Source of the DNA: CAVSWT01 sp963782985
GTDB lineage: Bacteria > Bacteroidota > Ignavibacteria > Ignavibacteriales > Ignavibacteriaceae
Assembly: GCA_963782985.1 (NCBI GenBank)
Contig: CAWALU010000018.1
Span: forward strand, 1-64,000
Direction of reading: 5' to 3'
Length of the DNA: 64,000 nucleotides
Both the position numbers and the translations under genes were made by a program. Shown here in pieces: positions 1 to 9,524 of the stretch (the first letter of the stretch is position 1; the number at the start of each line of letters is the position of its first letter). Below the pieces are notes generated by a model that was not told where the DNA came from, did not search any database, and saw nothing but the letters and a program-made list of their open reading frames with translations.

Positions 1-1
1 C

Positions 2-733
2 AAAATACTCAACTCCATTTCGGTCAATAAAACCCCATCTATCATTTATTTTAGCGTAGGCTAAATTTTCATCAAAGTCTTCAATGTCATCATATTTAAT
101 GGGCGTAATACCTTTACCGTTTTTATCAATAAAACCCCACCATCCATTCAAGCCAACTTTCACAACTCCGTTTTGAAATTTACCAACTTCAGTATAGTTG
201 TTGGGAATTATTTCCTTCCCTTCAGTATTTATAAAGCCCCACTTCCCATTTACCATAACAGAAACTAATCCTTCATTAAACTCATTAATTTTTTCATATT
301 TAATGGGAGAAATTGTCTTCCCGTTTTTATCAATCAAGCCCCATTTATTGTTAAGCATTATAGGAAACAACCCCTCATGATATTTCCCTATTTTATGGTA
401 TTGGATGGGAATAATTTCTTTGCCGCTGGTGTTAATAACTCCCCATTTGCCTCCAAAAACAATGGTGTCTTTACCTTTCTTTTTTATACCCAAATTTACT
501 TTAGCAAATCCATCTGAAAATTTTTCAACTTCATCATAAATAATATCAGTAATTTCTTTGCCGGATTCATTTATAAATCCCCACTTGTCATTAAGATTTA
601 CTTTAACAAAACCTTCGGAAAAAACACCAACTTCATCATACTTTATTGGGATAATAATATTTTTATCCTTATCGCAAAAGCCCCATTTATCACCTTTGCG
701 GTATGCAATTAATTTCGGCAATTTTAATTTCAT
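2..733 (-). CDS. WG-repeat protein, 3' end outside window
   Basis: The reading frame is open from an ATG at 733 down to the left edge, so at least 244 residues are present and the C-terminus is missing. Seven units of about 30-35 residues follow one another, each with a K/D-W-G-[FVL]-I-[DN] core, then N-x-x-G-K-x-I, I-x-Y-D/E and a G-x-x-x-V motif. This is the WG-repeat (KWG) family, whose beta-hairpin repeats are thought to mediate protein binding; the precise function is unknown. No signal peptide is visible: the N-terminus MKLKLPKLIAYRKGD runs straight into the first repeat, which suggests a cytoplasmic protein, although WG proteins also occur at the cell surface. The next gene diverges about 270 bases away. 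Confidence 0.85.
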   Translation of the reverse strand, partial: MKLKLPKLIAYRKGDKWGFCDKDKNIIIPIKYDEVGVFSEGFVKVNLNDKWGFINESGKEITDIIYDEVEKFSDGFAKVNLGIKKKGKDTIVFGGKWGVINTSGKEIIPIQYHKIGKYHEGLFPIMLNNKWGLIDKNGKTISPIKYEKINEFNEGLVSVMVNGKWGFINTEGKEIIPNNYTEVGKFQNGVVKVGLNGWWGFIDKNGKGITPIKYDDIEDFDENLAYAKINDRWGFIDRNGVEYF

Positions 734-1001
734 TTATATAAATCTTTTCCAAGCAGTTATTAGGTAATAGTAGTTAATTATTTTTGCTTACAATGATAGT
801 AATTAGAGTTCTAAAATATAATTGAAATCGTTTTTGTAGAAATAAGATTGTGAGCTAACTCTCATTGAATGCTGAGATTGCAATATTATATTCAAAAGAT
901 AAAGATATAGCTAAGAAAAATTTGTATTAAATTATATGCATATTTAAAAAATTATTTTCGATTCAAAAAAAAATTTATTATTAACAAATCAATATTTGGT
1001 T

Positions 1002-3586
1002 ATGAAAAAAACATTTAAAATCATCGCAATTATATTTGTAGTTTTTATAGCTCTTTTATTTATAATTCCATTTTTCTTCAAAGGGCAGATTGCCGAAATT
1101 GTAAAAAAAGAAGCTAACAAAAACTTGAACGCAACATTAAATTTTGAAGATGTGGGGCTGAATTTATTTTCAAGCTTCCCCAACTTAAGTTTAAGTCTTG
1201 ATGAAGTTAACAATTGTGAACAAAGCTCCATTTGAAGGAGATACACTTATTAGAGTTGGTTCATTTAAAGCGACTGTAAATATTTGGAGTGTAATTTCCG
1301 GCGACCAAATTAAAGTTGAAGGCATTACTCTTAAAAGAACCAAGAATTTTTATTTATTCCATTGATGACACAACCGCAAATTATAATATAACCAAAGCTT
1401 CTTCTCCTGCAGAAGAAAAGACTTCTGCTGATACTTCTTCATCAAAAGGAATGGCTATTGCATTAAAAAATTATTCTATTGAAAATGGAGACATTGCTTA
1501 TCTTGATAACAAATCTAATATGACTGTGGTTATTAGAAATTTAAATCACGAAGGGAGCGGGGATTTTACTTCAAACAATTTTACGCTGGAAACAAAAACA
1601 ACTATAGGTGAAATTTCGTTTGAAAAAAGCGGAATAAAATATTTGAACAAAGCTAATGTAGAAGCTAAAATGGATATAGCCGCTGATATGCAGAATAAAA
1701 AATTTACATTTAAAGAAAATGAGCTGCGGTTAAATAATTTAAAGCTGAACTTTGACGGATATTTTGCTATGCCCGACAGCAATATTTCAATGAATATAAA
1801 GTTTGCTTCGGTCAATAATGATTTTAAAGATATTATTTCACTCATTCCCGCAGTTTATTCTAATAATTTTAGTGATATAAAATCATCCGGCAAAATGAGT
1901 TTGAAAGGTGAAGTTAATGGCACATATTCTGAAAATCATCTTCCTTCATTCAATATTAATCTGAATGTTGATAACGGTAAATTTCAATATCCAAAACTTC
2001 CTACTCCCGTAAATAATGTTATGATGCAGCTTGATGTTACCAACACCGGCGGCAATGCTGATAACACAATTATTAATATGAAGAAGCTGCACCTGGAAAT
2101 TGGCAGCGAGCCTTTTGATGCATCTCTTCTTGTAAAAACACCTACTACGGCGCCTTATGTTGATACTAAAATGAAAGGCAGAATTAATTTATCAAATTTA
2201 AAAAATGCAATTTATATTGATGGAGTAGATAAGCTGGAAGGAATTATTAATGCTGATTTTCAAGCTAAAGGAACAATGGCAAATGCCGATGCTAAAACAC
2301 TTGAAAATATTTCGGCTGATGGAAATTTAAGTCTTGCAAATTTTGTGTACGCCGGCAAGCAGTTGAAAGATGAAATTAAAATTAGCAAAGCCTCGCTTAA
2401 CTTAACGCCTAAACAATTTACATTGAATAATTTTTCAATGACAATGGGGAAAAATGATTTAAGCGCTTCGGGTAAAATTGAAAATATGATTTCTTATGTT
2501 TTAAGTGATGGGACTATTAAAGGGAATTTAAATGTTTCATCAAATTATTTTGACTTAAATCCTTTTATGTCAGGCGAAAAAGGAACTGCTGCAAAAACAG
2601 CTTCACAGGATACAAGCAAACTTCAGGCAGTTGCTGTGCCTGATAAAATTAATTTTACAATGAGTGCAAACTTTAAAAAAATAATTTTTGATAATTTGAA
2701 TCTTGAGAATGTTACGGGAACAATAATTATAGCAGATCAAAAATTAAATTTGAAAAATGTAAGTATGAATACTTTAGGCGGCGGCATTAACGCTGATGGA
2801 TTTTACGCAATGGCTGAAGGTGAAACTCCTGATATATCTTTCAATCTAAATATAAAAAATATTGGAATTAAGGATGCATACGAAAACTTTGTGAGTGTAA
2901 AACAAATTGCTCCCATGGCTAAATACATTGAAGGAAAATTCAGTTCAAATTTATCAATGACTACCAAACTGAATAATGAAATGATGCCTGTGTGGGATAC
3001 TTTTAACGGCAAAGGGTCATTAAATATTCCTAATGCTGAAATAAAAGGCTTTAAACCTTTTGAAGTTGTAGGAAGTAAATTAAATATTAAAGAATTACAA
3101 AATCCGTCATTAAATAATGTTAATACTACCTTCACAATCACTAAAGGTAGATTTTATATTTCACCCATGAGTTACACAGTGCTTGGGAAATAAAGTTACT
3201 TTATCCGGTTCAAATGGATTGGATAAATCATTGATTACGAGATGAGTGTAAACGTTCCCGCATCAAAATTAAAAAGCGAAGGTAACAAAGCAATCAGCAG
3301 CCTGCTAAAGAAAGATGTAAATTTAATTACTGCCAGCAGCGTTGAAGTAAAAGCCTACATTAAAGGAAACATTGATTCGCCTGATGTTTCAACGTCGGCT
3401 GGAGATATTGTTCAGGATGCAGCAAAGCAAGTTACGGACGAAATTAAAAAGGAAGTGAACACGCAAATAGAAAAGAAAAAGGAAGAAGTAAAAAAGGAAA
3501 TTCAAACGCAGGTAGATACGGTAAAGAAAAAAGTTGAAGAAAAAGTAAAAGATAAGTTAAAAGATATATTTAAGAAGAAGTTTTAA
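1002..3586 (+). pseudogene. AsmA-like envelope protein, four frameshifts
   Basis: One protein of about 860 residues can be read only by changing frame four times. The N-terminus (MKKTFKIIAIIFVVF, one membrane anchor) breaks near 1206. A second piece reading LTIVNKAPFEGDTLIRVG continues to about 1336. The main piece (1316-3193) ends at LGK followed by stop, where one extra A near 3187 hides the expected continuation NKVTLSGSNGLDKSLDYE. That continuation needs a fourth shift near 3230 to join the tail (3242-3586), which ends in a Lys/Glu-rich amphipathic helix. AsmA-family proteins are inner-membrane-anchored and span the periplasm; they are linked to outer-membrane lipid homeostasis. Three shifts look like one-base insertions and one like a deletion. 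The pieces match end to end with no lost residues, so the damage is either very recent or an assembly error. Confidence 0.75.
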
Positions 3587-3600
3587 TTCCCCAATAACAA

Positions 3601-3640
3601 ATGAGGCTCTTTTTAAAAAAGAGCCTCATAATTATATTTT
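3601..3640 (+). terminator. Rho-independent terminator after the AsmA-like gene
   Basis: A near-perfect 12-bp stem (ATGAGGCTCTTT with AAAGAGCCTCAT) at 3601-3629 is followed by an AT-rich, T-biased tract. It lies between the convergent AsmA-like gene and the MscS gene and could serve both strands. Confidence 0.85.
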
Positions 3641-3663
3641 TTATTTTAGCAGATATGCAGCAA

Positions 3664-4671
3664 TCAAAATAAATCTTCTTTATTAACAACTCCATTACGC
3701 AGTAGTTCTCTAATTACTATTTCCGTCATGTCGCTTTTAAATGCAAATTCATAACGGATGTCCATTACATAAGCTTTCAGACGCATCTTAAAATATGATC
3801 TTCGTTCTTTTACTTCGTTAAAAAATAAAACAGTAATAGGTTTATTTAAATAAATATATTTTGAAACTTGAGCGGTTTCAATTGCAATCCTTCTAACTTT
3901 TTCAGTATCAATTGTAATGGGAAGATAAATTTCAGCAACTACCTGGCAGTTAGGTTCACCGGCATTTGAGTTGGAAACAGATTGATTCATAATATCGCCA
4001 TTGGGTATCGAAACTAATGAATCATCTGCTGTTACTATTCTTGTTGATCTTAATCCAATTTTAAGAACTTCGCCGTAATAATTTCCAACTTCAATTTTAT
4101 CTCCGACTTGAAAAGGCCGGTCAAACAAAATCATAATTCCCCCAAAAATATTTTTAAAAATATCTTGAGCGGCAAAACCAATTGCAATTCCCAATGAAGC
4201 CAAAACAGCAATTAAGGTTTCGGCAGGAGGTTTAAATATGCCGGCAACTATTACATAAATGATAAAAGCCCAGCCTAAAATTCTAATTACCGGAACAATG
4301 CCTTTAATGGTTATTCTATAACTTGCGCTGCGTTCTGCAATAAGTTCTAATGTTTTTGAGATAAAACGAATTACATACATTCCAACAATAAAAAATACAA
4401 TTGCCCAAAAAATATTTGAGAAGGATACTATGTCTCGTATAGAAGGTGGAGCTAATTTATTATCTTCAACTGATTTTTGTGTTTGCTTGGTTTCACTTTT
4501 TACGCTGTCAATCTTTTTATTTAAGGTATCAATTTTTGCTTCTATTTTTCGAAAAGTTTTATGTGCGGAAGTATCAGTTGTATCTACAAGGCTTTTTTGC
4601 TGGGTAGAAAAATCTGCTGCGGATATTAAAGTAATACTTAAAATTAAAACTATATGTTTTAAATAATTCAT
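3664..4671 (-). CDS. MscS-family mechanosensitive ion channel
   Basis: The 335-residue protein begins with a hydrophobic signal-like segment, then a coiled-coil/polar stretch (about residues 35-72, rich in K/E/D/T). Two membrane helices follow near 82-104 and 124-146. The pore helix and beta domain come next, with the MscS signature G-I-A-I-G-F-A-A-Q-D and then FGGIMILFDRPFQVGDKIEV. These residues are characteristic of MscS channels, which open under membrane tension and release solutes during osmotic downshift. The gene lies seven bases downstream of the large ATPase gene on the same strand, so the two are probably co-transcribed. The periplasmic or cytoplasmic N-terminal coiled coil is longer than in minimal MscS and could contact the ATPase; that is inference. 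Confidence 0.92.
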   Translation of the reverse strand: MNYLKHIVLILSITLISAADFSTQQKSLVDTTDTSAHKTFRKIEAKIDTLNKKIDSVKSETKQTQKSVEDNKLAPPSIRDIVSFSNIFWAIVFFIVGMYVIRFISKTLELIAERSASYRITIKGIVPVIRILGWAFIIYVIVAGIFKPPAETLIAVLASLGIAIGFAAQDIFKNIFGGIMILFDRPFQVGDKIEVGNYYGEVLKIGLRSTRIVTADDSLVSIPNGDIMNQSVSNSNAGEPNCQVVAEIYLPITIDTEKVRRIAIETAQVSKYIYLNKPITVLFFNEVKERRSYFKMRLKAYVMDIRYEFAFKSDMTEIVIRELLRNGVVNKEDLF

Positions 4672-4678
4672 AATATTA

Positions 4679-5467
4679 TTAATGTATAATATTTTTTGCT
4701 TGCAGCATGCTGGTTGTTTGTCTGTAAAGCAAAGGATTTATTAAATACTTTTCACCTTCATTTATAATTAATCCATCATCTAAAAGTAAATAAAGCAGCA
4801 GCCTGCTTTGCGTTTGCGGCTTGTTAAAAATTATTGAGTGGATCTCTTCATTTATTCCATCATGCAGAAGCATAATGTTTAAAGTAAAAATTTTCTCAGG
4901 GGAAAGTGAAGCTAAAAAAGAAAAATCTAGATCATTTAATGATTTAATTGTAATAGTATCAGACGTAACGCTTTGAGTAGAACGAAGCCAAAAAAGTAAT
5001 GCCAGGCTAATATTACTTTTGGAAAATTTATTTAGATTTTTAAAATATTCGTTTCTTAAATATTCCTGCTTTTCAGCATCAGAGAGCAATTTATATTTTT
5101 TATCATCCAAATCTTTTTTATTTGGTTCAAAGTAAATATTGTATCCGCTTACACGATGCCTCTTTAGAATAATTTCAATTATATCTTTAAAATCTAAATC
5201 TCTAATTTTAATAACATATCCAAAATGATCGCTGATGCTTGTTGTTTTGTCTAGATAATTCCAGGCGTAAAGCGTTGAAGTTATAACCCAAAAAATTTGG
5301 CGGCTTGTTTTTGAAATCAATTCATGCAGCATTGTCAAACATTCAAATCCATTTACCTTTCTTAAAAACAAATGCTGAATGTTTTCTATTATAATAATTT
5401 TTTTTGCGGTTAAGTTATTTAAATGTGAAGCCAAATCGTCTAGATTTTTTATTGAGTCTTCATTCAA
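4679..5467 (-). CDS. C-terminal part of frameshifted P-loop ATPase
   Basis: This frame carries the second half of the NTPase domain whose first half ends at 5545. Reading upstream in the same frame, without an ATG, gives INFEIYRTASKEILFEE, which joins directly to the P-loop part; one A missing from an A-rich run near 5550 explains the break. The listed start (TTG/ATG near 5467) is therefore probably not a real start. A Walker B-like strand KKIIIIENIQHL lies near residue 24. The region GFECLTMLHELISKTSRQIFWVIT resembles the sensor part of AAA+/STAND-type ATPases, and the C-terminus looks like a small helical winged-helix domain. It is immediately followed by the MscS gene. No family name can be given with confidence. 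Confidence 0.75.
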   Translation of the reverse strand: MNEDSIKNLDDLASHLNNLTAKKIIIIENIQHLFLRKVNGFECLTMLHELISKTSRQIFWVITSTLYAWNYLDKTTSISDHFGYVIKIRDLDFKDIIEIILKRHRVSGYNIYFEPNKKDLDDKKYKLLSDAEKQEYLRNEYFKNLNKFSKSNISLALLFWLRSTQSVTSDTITIKSLNDLDFSFLASLSPEKIFTLNIMLLHDGINEEIHSIIFNKPQTQSRLLLYLLLDDGLIINEGEKYLINPLLYRQTTSMLQAKNIIH

Positions 5468-5544
5468 TAAAGCGTTAAAGAAAGCGATAAATTCTTTTTC
5501 TTCAAATAAAATTTCTTTTGAAGCAGTTCTATAAATCTCAAAAT

Positions 5545-7710
5545 TTATTTCTTTTCTTTTAAAAATATATTTATTAATGAAGTTGTCCCGCTACCTTTTT
5601 CACCTACAATAACCGCGGGGGCAAAATATCCTTTTAGCCAATTATTAAATGCCAAATCTAATTGAGTAATTTCCGCAATTCTGGCTTCAAAAAATCTTTC
5701 CTCTGTTAAAGCTTCAACTTTAAAAAGCCTTTGATAAACAAACGGCAGTTTAGCTATCGAGTTTTGGGTCTCCGCAAGAAAATCCGATACTTCAGAAGAA
5801 ATAGATTTTATAGGCGAAATTATTCCTAGTTTTTTCTTAAGATTTGCGTATAGCTCTGTTGAGCGAAAATAGGTTTCTTTCGTTTTTGAGATTGCAATAG
5901 GGACAAAATTCTTAACATAATTAATAGCTTTTGTTTTGTATAATCTTGTTCTTTCAACAGCTTTAACTTTTGCTATTCTTAATTTTATTTGAAAAACTTT
6001 TTCAGAGTTAGTCAGATCCATGATACTTTCATTAAACTCATTAGCCGCTAATGCAAGTTTGTCAGAAATACTATCAATCAAATCTTTTATAGATTTTATT
6101 GTTTCCTCAGTTTTACTTAAAGCTCTTTCTAACCCTTCCAGCGCAACGCTTCTAGAATCCGTTACATTTTTATCTTCTTCGGAAATAAGAACAAGAGCGG
6201 ATTCTAAATTAAAGTCTGCAATTTGGTCTAAGTCCAAAATATTTTTTTGAATTTTATCAATGCTGGCAATAATTTCATTTTTAATTTTTTGAGTTGATTT
6301 TTTTTCTTTCGGTAAAGATTCCGTAGAAATAATTTCATGCGGAGAGATAAAATCAAGGTCAGAAGTTTTCAGTTTTTGCTGATATTTATCTTCTTTAACT
6401 ATTGCAATTTTTTTTGAAAGATTTTGAACAAGGTTGTTAAGTGTAACATCAAACTCGTCTATTAAGGTTGGTATATTTTGGTCCAACAATATTTCAATTG
6501 TTTGTGGAACAATTTTATTAGTCAATAAACTAGTATTATTTTCTTTGGCTTGTGAAAGCAAATTCTGAAATTGCGATTTGTCTCCTCTAAAATCAAGTAC
6601 AGATGTTTTTAACAGCTCAAGATATTTTCCAATAGAATTAATTTTAGGAAGTACAAAATCATTAAACTTTTCTCTGCATATTTTTGTAGAAATGATTAGC
6701 TCAATGTTAATATTAGTATTAACAATTATTAGTTCTTCAAATAAGCGCCATTGATCAGTTAATGCAAAAAGATTGTTTTGCCATCCCGAGATTATATTTT
6801 TGTATTTCTGACTGACATCTCCGTGGAGTTTTCTTATTTTATTTTGATTAAATTTATTTTTTGAAAGTTCAATTGTACCGGTTTTTTGAAACGCTGAATT
6901 AAACTCCGTAAATATTCTATGAATTATTTCCGGATAATTTTTTTCAATTAGGTCTCTGGTTTTTTCAATTTCGGATAAATTTTCACTAATAATATTTTTA
7001 AAACTATTAAGAACCTCCTCCTTCTCGCCTAATTTTAACGATTCATCTTCATTATTTTTTTTAAAATTGTTCTTACTTACTTTTTTGCTAATTGTTAAAA
7101 GATTGAGTGAAGTTTTATTTATTACAGCATATATATTTTCAAATTCATCCAGCAGACGTAACGATAGTTTTTCTTTAAAAAAATATTCGGTTAGATTTTT
7201 AAGAGGAATATTCTGAAGCCAAATTTTTTTCGGTTTTAAAGGTTTTTTAAATAATTTTTTAAAGAGATTATTTGTGGTGGTAGGAATTTGCGAGATACTA
7301 TAAAAAAACTTCTTAAAACTTTTTAAAAATTTTATATGAGTTGAATCATCTTTTAGTTGAATAAATCTTTCTTCAACTTGATCTGCTTTATGAATGGATT
7401 CTATTTCGGGAAGAAAATTATCATATTCATGAATGAAGGATTCAAATTCTTTATTAAAAGTATTTGTGGAAATTGCCGAAAAATAATTTTCAATTATAAA
7501 TAATATTTTAGCGTGAAATACTTTGAAATTTTCGGCTACAAATTTTTCGTCTTTATTACTATTTAAAGAATGTAAGTATACATAAAATGCAGATTCGAAA
7601 TCTTTAATTAAATTTTCATGCTTGGAAAGTTTGTTTAAGAGAATTGGCAGAAAGCTATCTTCAATAATTATTACACTTTTATTCTGAATAGTGACAGGAT
7701 CATTTATCAT
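5545..7710 (-). CDS. N-terminal part of large coiled-coil ATPase (frameshifted)
   Basis: This encodes 721 residues, followed by the rest of the protein in another frame (4679-5467), for about 1010 residues in total. Most of it is Lys/Glu/Ile/Leu-rich and strongly helical, with long coiled-coil stretches (about residues 180-680). No membrane helix is clear. The P-loop sits at the extreme C-terminal end of this fragment: G-E-K-G-S-G-T-T at residues 703-710. The position that should be the invariant Walker A lysine is threonine. With the Walker B-like IIIIEN in the next fragment, the ATPase domain is C-terminal to a long helical stalk. I do not recognise the family. Co-direction and tight spacing with MscS suggest a joint membrane-stress or defence role, but this is inference. 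Confidence 0.8.
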   Translation of the reverse strand: MINDPVTIQNKSVIIIEDSFLPILLNKLSKHENLIKDFESAFYVYLHSLNSNKDEKFVAENFKVFHAKILFIIENYFSAISTNTFNKEFESFIHEYDNFLPEIESIHKADQVEERFIQLKDDSTHIKFLKSFKKFFYSISQIPTTTNNLFKKLFKKPLKPKKIWLQNIPLKNLTEYFFKEKLSLRLLDEFENIYAVINKTSLNLLTISKKVSKNNFKKNNEDESLKLGEKEEVLNSFKNIISENLSEIEKTRDLIEKNYPEIIHRIFTEFNSAFQKTGTIELSKNKFNQNKIRKLHGDVSQKYKNIISGWQNNLFALTDQWRLFEELIIVNTNINIELIISTKICREKFNDFVLPKINSIGKYLELLKTSVLDFRGDKSQFQNLLSQAKENNTSLLTNKIVPQTIEILLDQNIPTLIDEFDVTLNNLVQNLSKKIAIVKEDKYQQKLKTSDLDFISPHEIISTESLPKEKKSTQKIKNEIIASIDKIQKNILDLDQIADFNLESALVLISEEDKNVTDSRSVALEGLERALSKTEETIKSIKDLIDSISDKLALAANEFNESIMDLTNSEKVFQIKLRIAKVKAVERTRLYKTKAINYVKNFVPIAISKTKETYFRSTELYANLKKKLGIISPIKSISSEVSDFLAETQNSIAKLPFVYQRLFKVEALTEERFFEARIAEITQLDLAFNNWLKGYFAPAVIVGEKGSGTTSLINIFLKEKK

Positions 7711-8140
7711 TAAAGATTTTTAAGATTAGATTAATAATGAATAGGTACTTATGGATGTTTACGATAAAATAACTGTAAGTTATTCAATTTGCAATAGATA
7801 ATATGAATGGAGAACAAAAATAATAACCCTTAATATTTATCATTTCACCAAAAAAACATACAGAAATCTCTTACCCATACATATTTTAAGGTTGAATGTA
7901 ACTTAAAAAATGTATTTCGCTAGTTTGTGTTTTCCAATTTTTTCAAACAAAATACTCCATTATTTCTTCTCGAACTTAGGAAGCAATCTGCTAAAATTAT
8001 TCTTGCATCTGATAATTAATTGTGTTGAAATATTAGACTTTTATTCGATTTTGAAACTTAAACTTAATTAATTTCTTCTGGCATATATGTTGATTTTTTA
8101 TCTCCAAATAGTATTACAATAATAAATAAAGTTTACCATT
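7711..8140. other. 430-base gap between divergent genes
   Basis: This AT-rich spacer separates the start of the ATPase/MscS operon (minus) from the ferredoxin gene (plus) and must hold both promoters. I see no ORF with coding character, no clear hairpin and no repeat. Confidence 0.6.
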
Positions 8141-8344
8141 ATGATTAGAGGAACAGTAATAATTGACAAGGAAACTTGCAAAGGCTGTGAACTTTGCATA
8201 GTTGCCTGTCCTCAGTCAAGTCTCGGTTTATCAAATCAAATTAATGAGCAGGGCTACAGATTTGCCGAGCTGATTCAGGATAATTGTACGGGCTGTGTTA
8301 ATTGCGCAATTGTTTGCCCCGATGTTGCAATTAGCAGTTTATAG
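8141..8344 (+). CDS. 2-oxoacid:ferredoxin oxidoreductase, delta (ferredoxin) subunit
   Basis: The 67-residue protein has two complete 4Fe-4S signatures: CKGCELCIVACP near residues 13-24 and CTGCVNCAIVCP near 49-60. This is the size and layout of the delta subunit of four-subunit 2-oxoacid:ferredoxin oxidoreductases, which carries electrons from the thiamine-bound intermediate to ferredoxin. It is the first gene of an operon ordered delta, alpha, beta, gamma; the next gene starts about 80 bases downstream. The substrate (branched-chain 2-oxoacid or 2-oxoglutarate) cannot be set from the sequence alone. Confidence 0.93.
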   Translation: MIRGTVIIDKETCKGCELCIVACPQSSLGLSNQINEQGYRFAELIQDNCTGCVNCAIVCPDVAISSL

Positions 8345-8425
8345 GCAGCCGAAAAAGGCAGTTCAAAAAGCAGCATCTCTTTAATACTCTAAGCTCTTTG
8401 GTAATAATTTTAATAAAGGTTTAAA

Positions 8426-9523
8426 ATGGAAAATCTTAATCTAAAAAAAGATGATGTCCGTTTGATGAAAGGAAACGAAGCGCTTGCTGAAGCGGCAATT
8501 AGAGCCGGCATTGATGCGTACTTCGGATATCCTATTACGCCTCAGTCAGAAATTCTAGAATACTTAACTCGAGAAATGCCTAAAAGAACCGGTGTTGTTC
8601 TTCAAGCTGAAAGCGAAGTTGCATCCATAAATATGGTTTACGGCGCTGCCGGAGCGGGCGCAAGAGTTATGACTTCTTCTTCAAGCCCCGGAATTAGTTT
8701 AATGCAGGAGGGTATTTCTTATATTGCTTCGGCACAGCTGCCCTGCTTAATTGTAAATGTTGTGCGCGGCGGTCCCGGTTTGGGAACTATTCAGCCTTCG
8801 CAAGGCGATTACTTTCAAGCGGTAAAAGGCGGCGGGCATGGCGATTATCATTTAATTGTTTTGGCTCCATCATCAGTACAGGAAATGGCCGATTTCGTTT
8901 TTGATGCAATTCGTCTGGCTGAAAAATATAAAAATCCCGCAATGATTTTAGCCGACGGCGCGCTTGGTCAAATGATGGAAAAATTAACATTGCCCGAAGA
9001 AGGTTCTCTTCTTAAAAAAGAACATCCCTGGGCAACGGTGGGTAAACCGAAAACACGCGAAAGAAATATAATTACATCCTTATTTATTGAACCGGAAAAA
9101 ATGGAAGAAATAAATTTAGGACTTCAGGAAAAATATAAAGCAATGCAGTCGGAAGTTAGGTATGAAGAATTCCAAACTGAAGACGCTGAATTTCTTTTTG
9201 TCGCTTTTGGATTGACCGCAAGAATCTGCCAAAAAGCTGTGGATATTTTAAGAGAAGAAGGAGTTAAAGTTGGATTGCTAAGACCTATTACGCTTTATCC
9301 TTTTCCTATTGATAGAATTCATCAATTATCTCATCAAGTTGCATCAATGCTGGTTGTAGAAATGAATGCCGGACAAATGGTTGAGGATGTAAGGCTTTCA
9401 GTTAATGGAAAATGTCCGGTTAATTTTGTGGGAAGAATGGGCGGAATGATTCCTTCGCCTGAAGACGTTGCGGCGCATTTAAATTCACTAATTGAAAATC
9501 AAAATATTATGGTAGGGGGCTAA
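8426..9523 (+). CDS. vorB: 2-oxoacid:ferredoxin oxidoreductase alpha subunit (VorB type)
   Basis: The 365-residue protein has the typical opening MKGNEALAEAAIRAG, then YFGYPITPQSEI, a conserved E in LQAESEVASINMVYGAA, SSSSPGISLMQEGISY, and GGPGLGTIQPSQGDY. These match the alpha-subunit family usually named 3-methyl-2-oxobutanoate dehydrogenase subunit VorB. Members oxidatively decarboxylate 2-oxoacids with CoA and ferredoxin, and KorA (2-oxoglutarate) enzymes share the same motifs. The C-terminal domain (from about residue 240) carries the usual transketolase-C fold elements such as LLRPITLYPFP. The beta gene starts two bases after its stop, so translation is probably coupled. The enzyme is cytoplasmic and oxygen-sensitive in known relatives. 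Confidence 0.93.
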   Translation: MENLNLKKDDVRLMKGNEALAEAAIRAGIDAYFGYPITPQSEILEYLTREMPKRTGVVLQAESEVASINMVYGAAGAGARVMTSSSSPGISLMQEGISYIASAQLPCLIVNVVRGGPGLGTIQPSQGDYFQAVKGGGHGDYHLIVLAPSSVQEMADFVFDAIRLAEKYKNPAMILADGALGQMMEKLTLPEEGSLLKKEHPWATVGKPKTRERNIITSLFIEPEKMEEINLGLQEKYKAMQSEVRYEEFQTEDAEFLFVAFGLTARICQKAVDILREEGVKVGLLRPITLYPFPIDRIHQLSHQVASMLVVEMNAGQMVEDVRLSVNGKCPVNFVGRMGGMIPSPEDVAAHLNSLIENQNIMVGG

Positions 9524-9524
9524 T

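Noticed and set aside
198..767. Two plus-strand ORFs with repeated PHL/SIKPH motifs
   Set aside because: They are shadows on the opposite strand of the WG repeats; their repeats simply mirror the repeated coding sequence.
1206..3230. Programmed frameshifting in the AsmA-like gene
   Set aside because: The shifts do not share a slippery heptamer with a downstream structure, and four separate events in one gene are implausible as programmed shifts.
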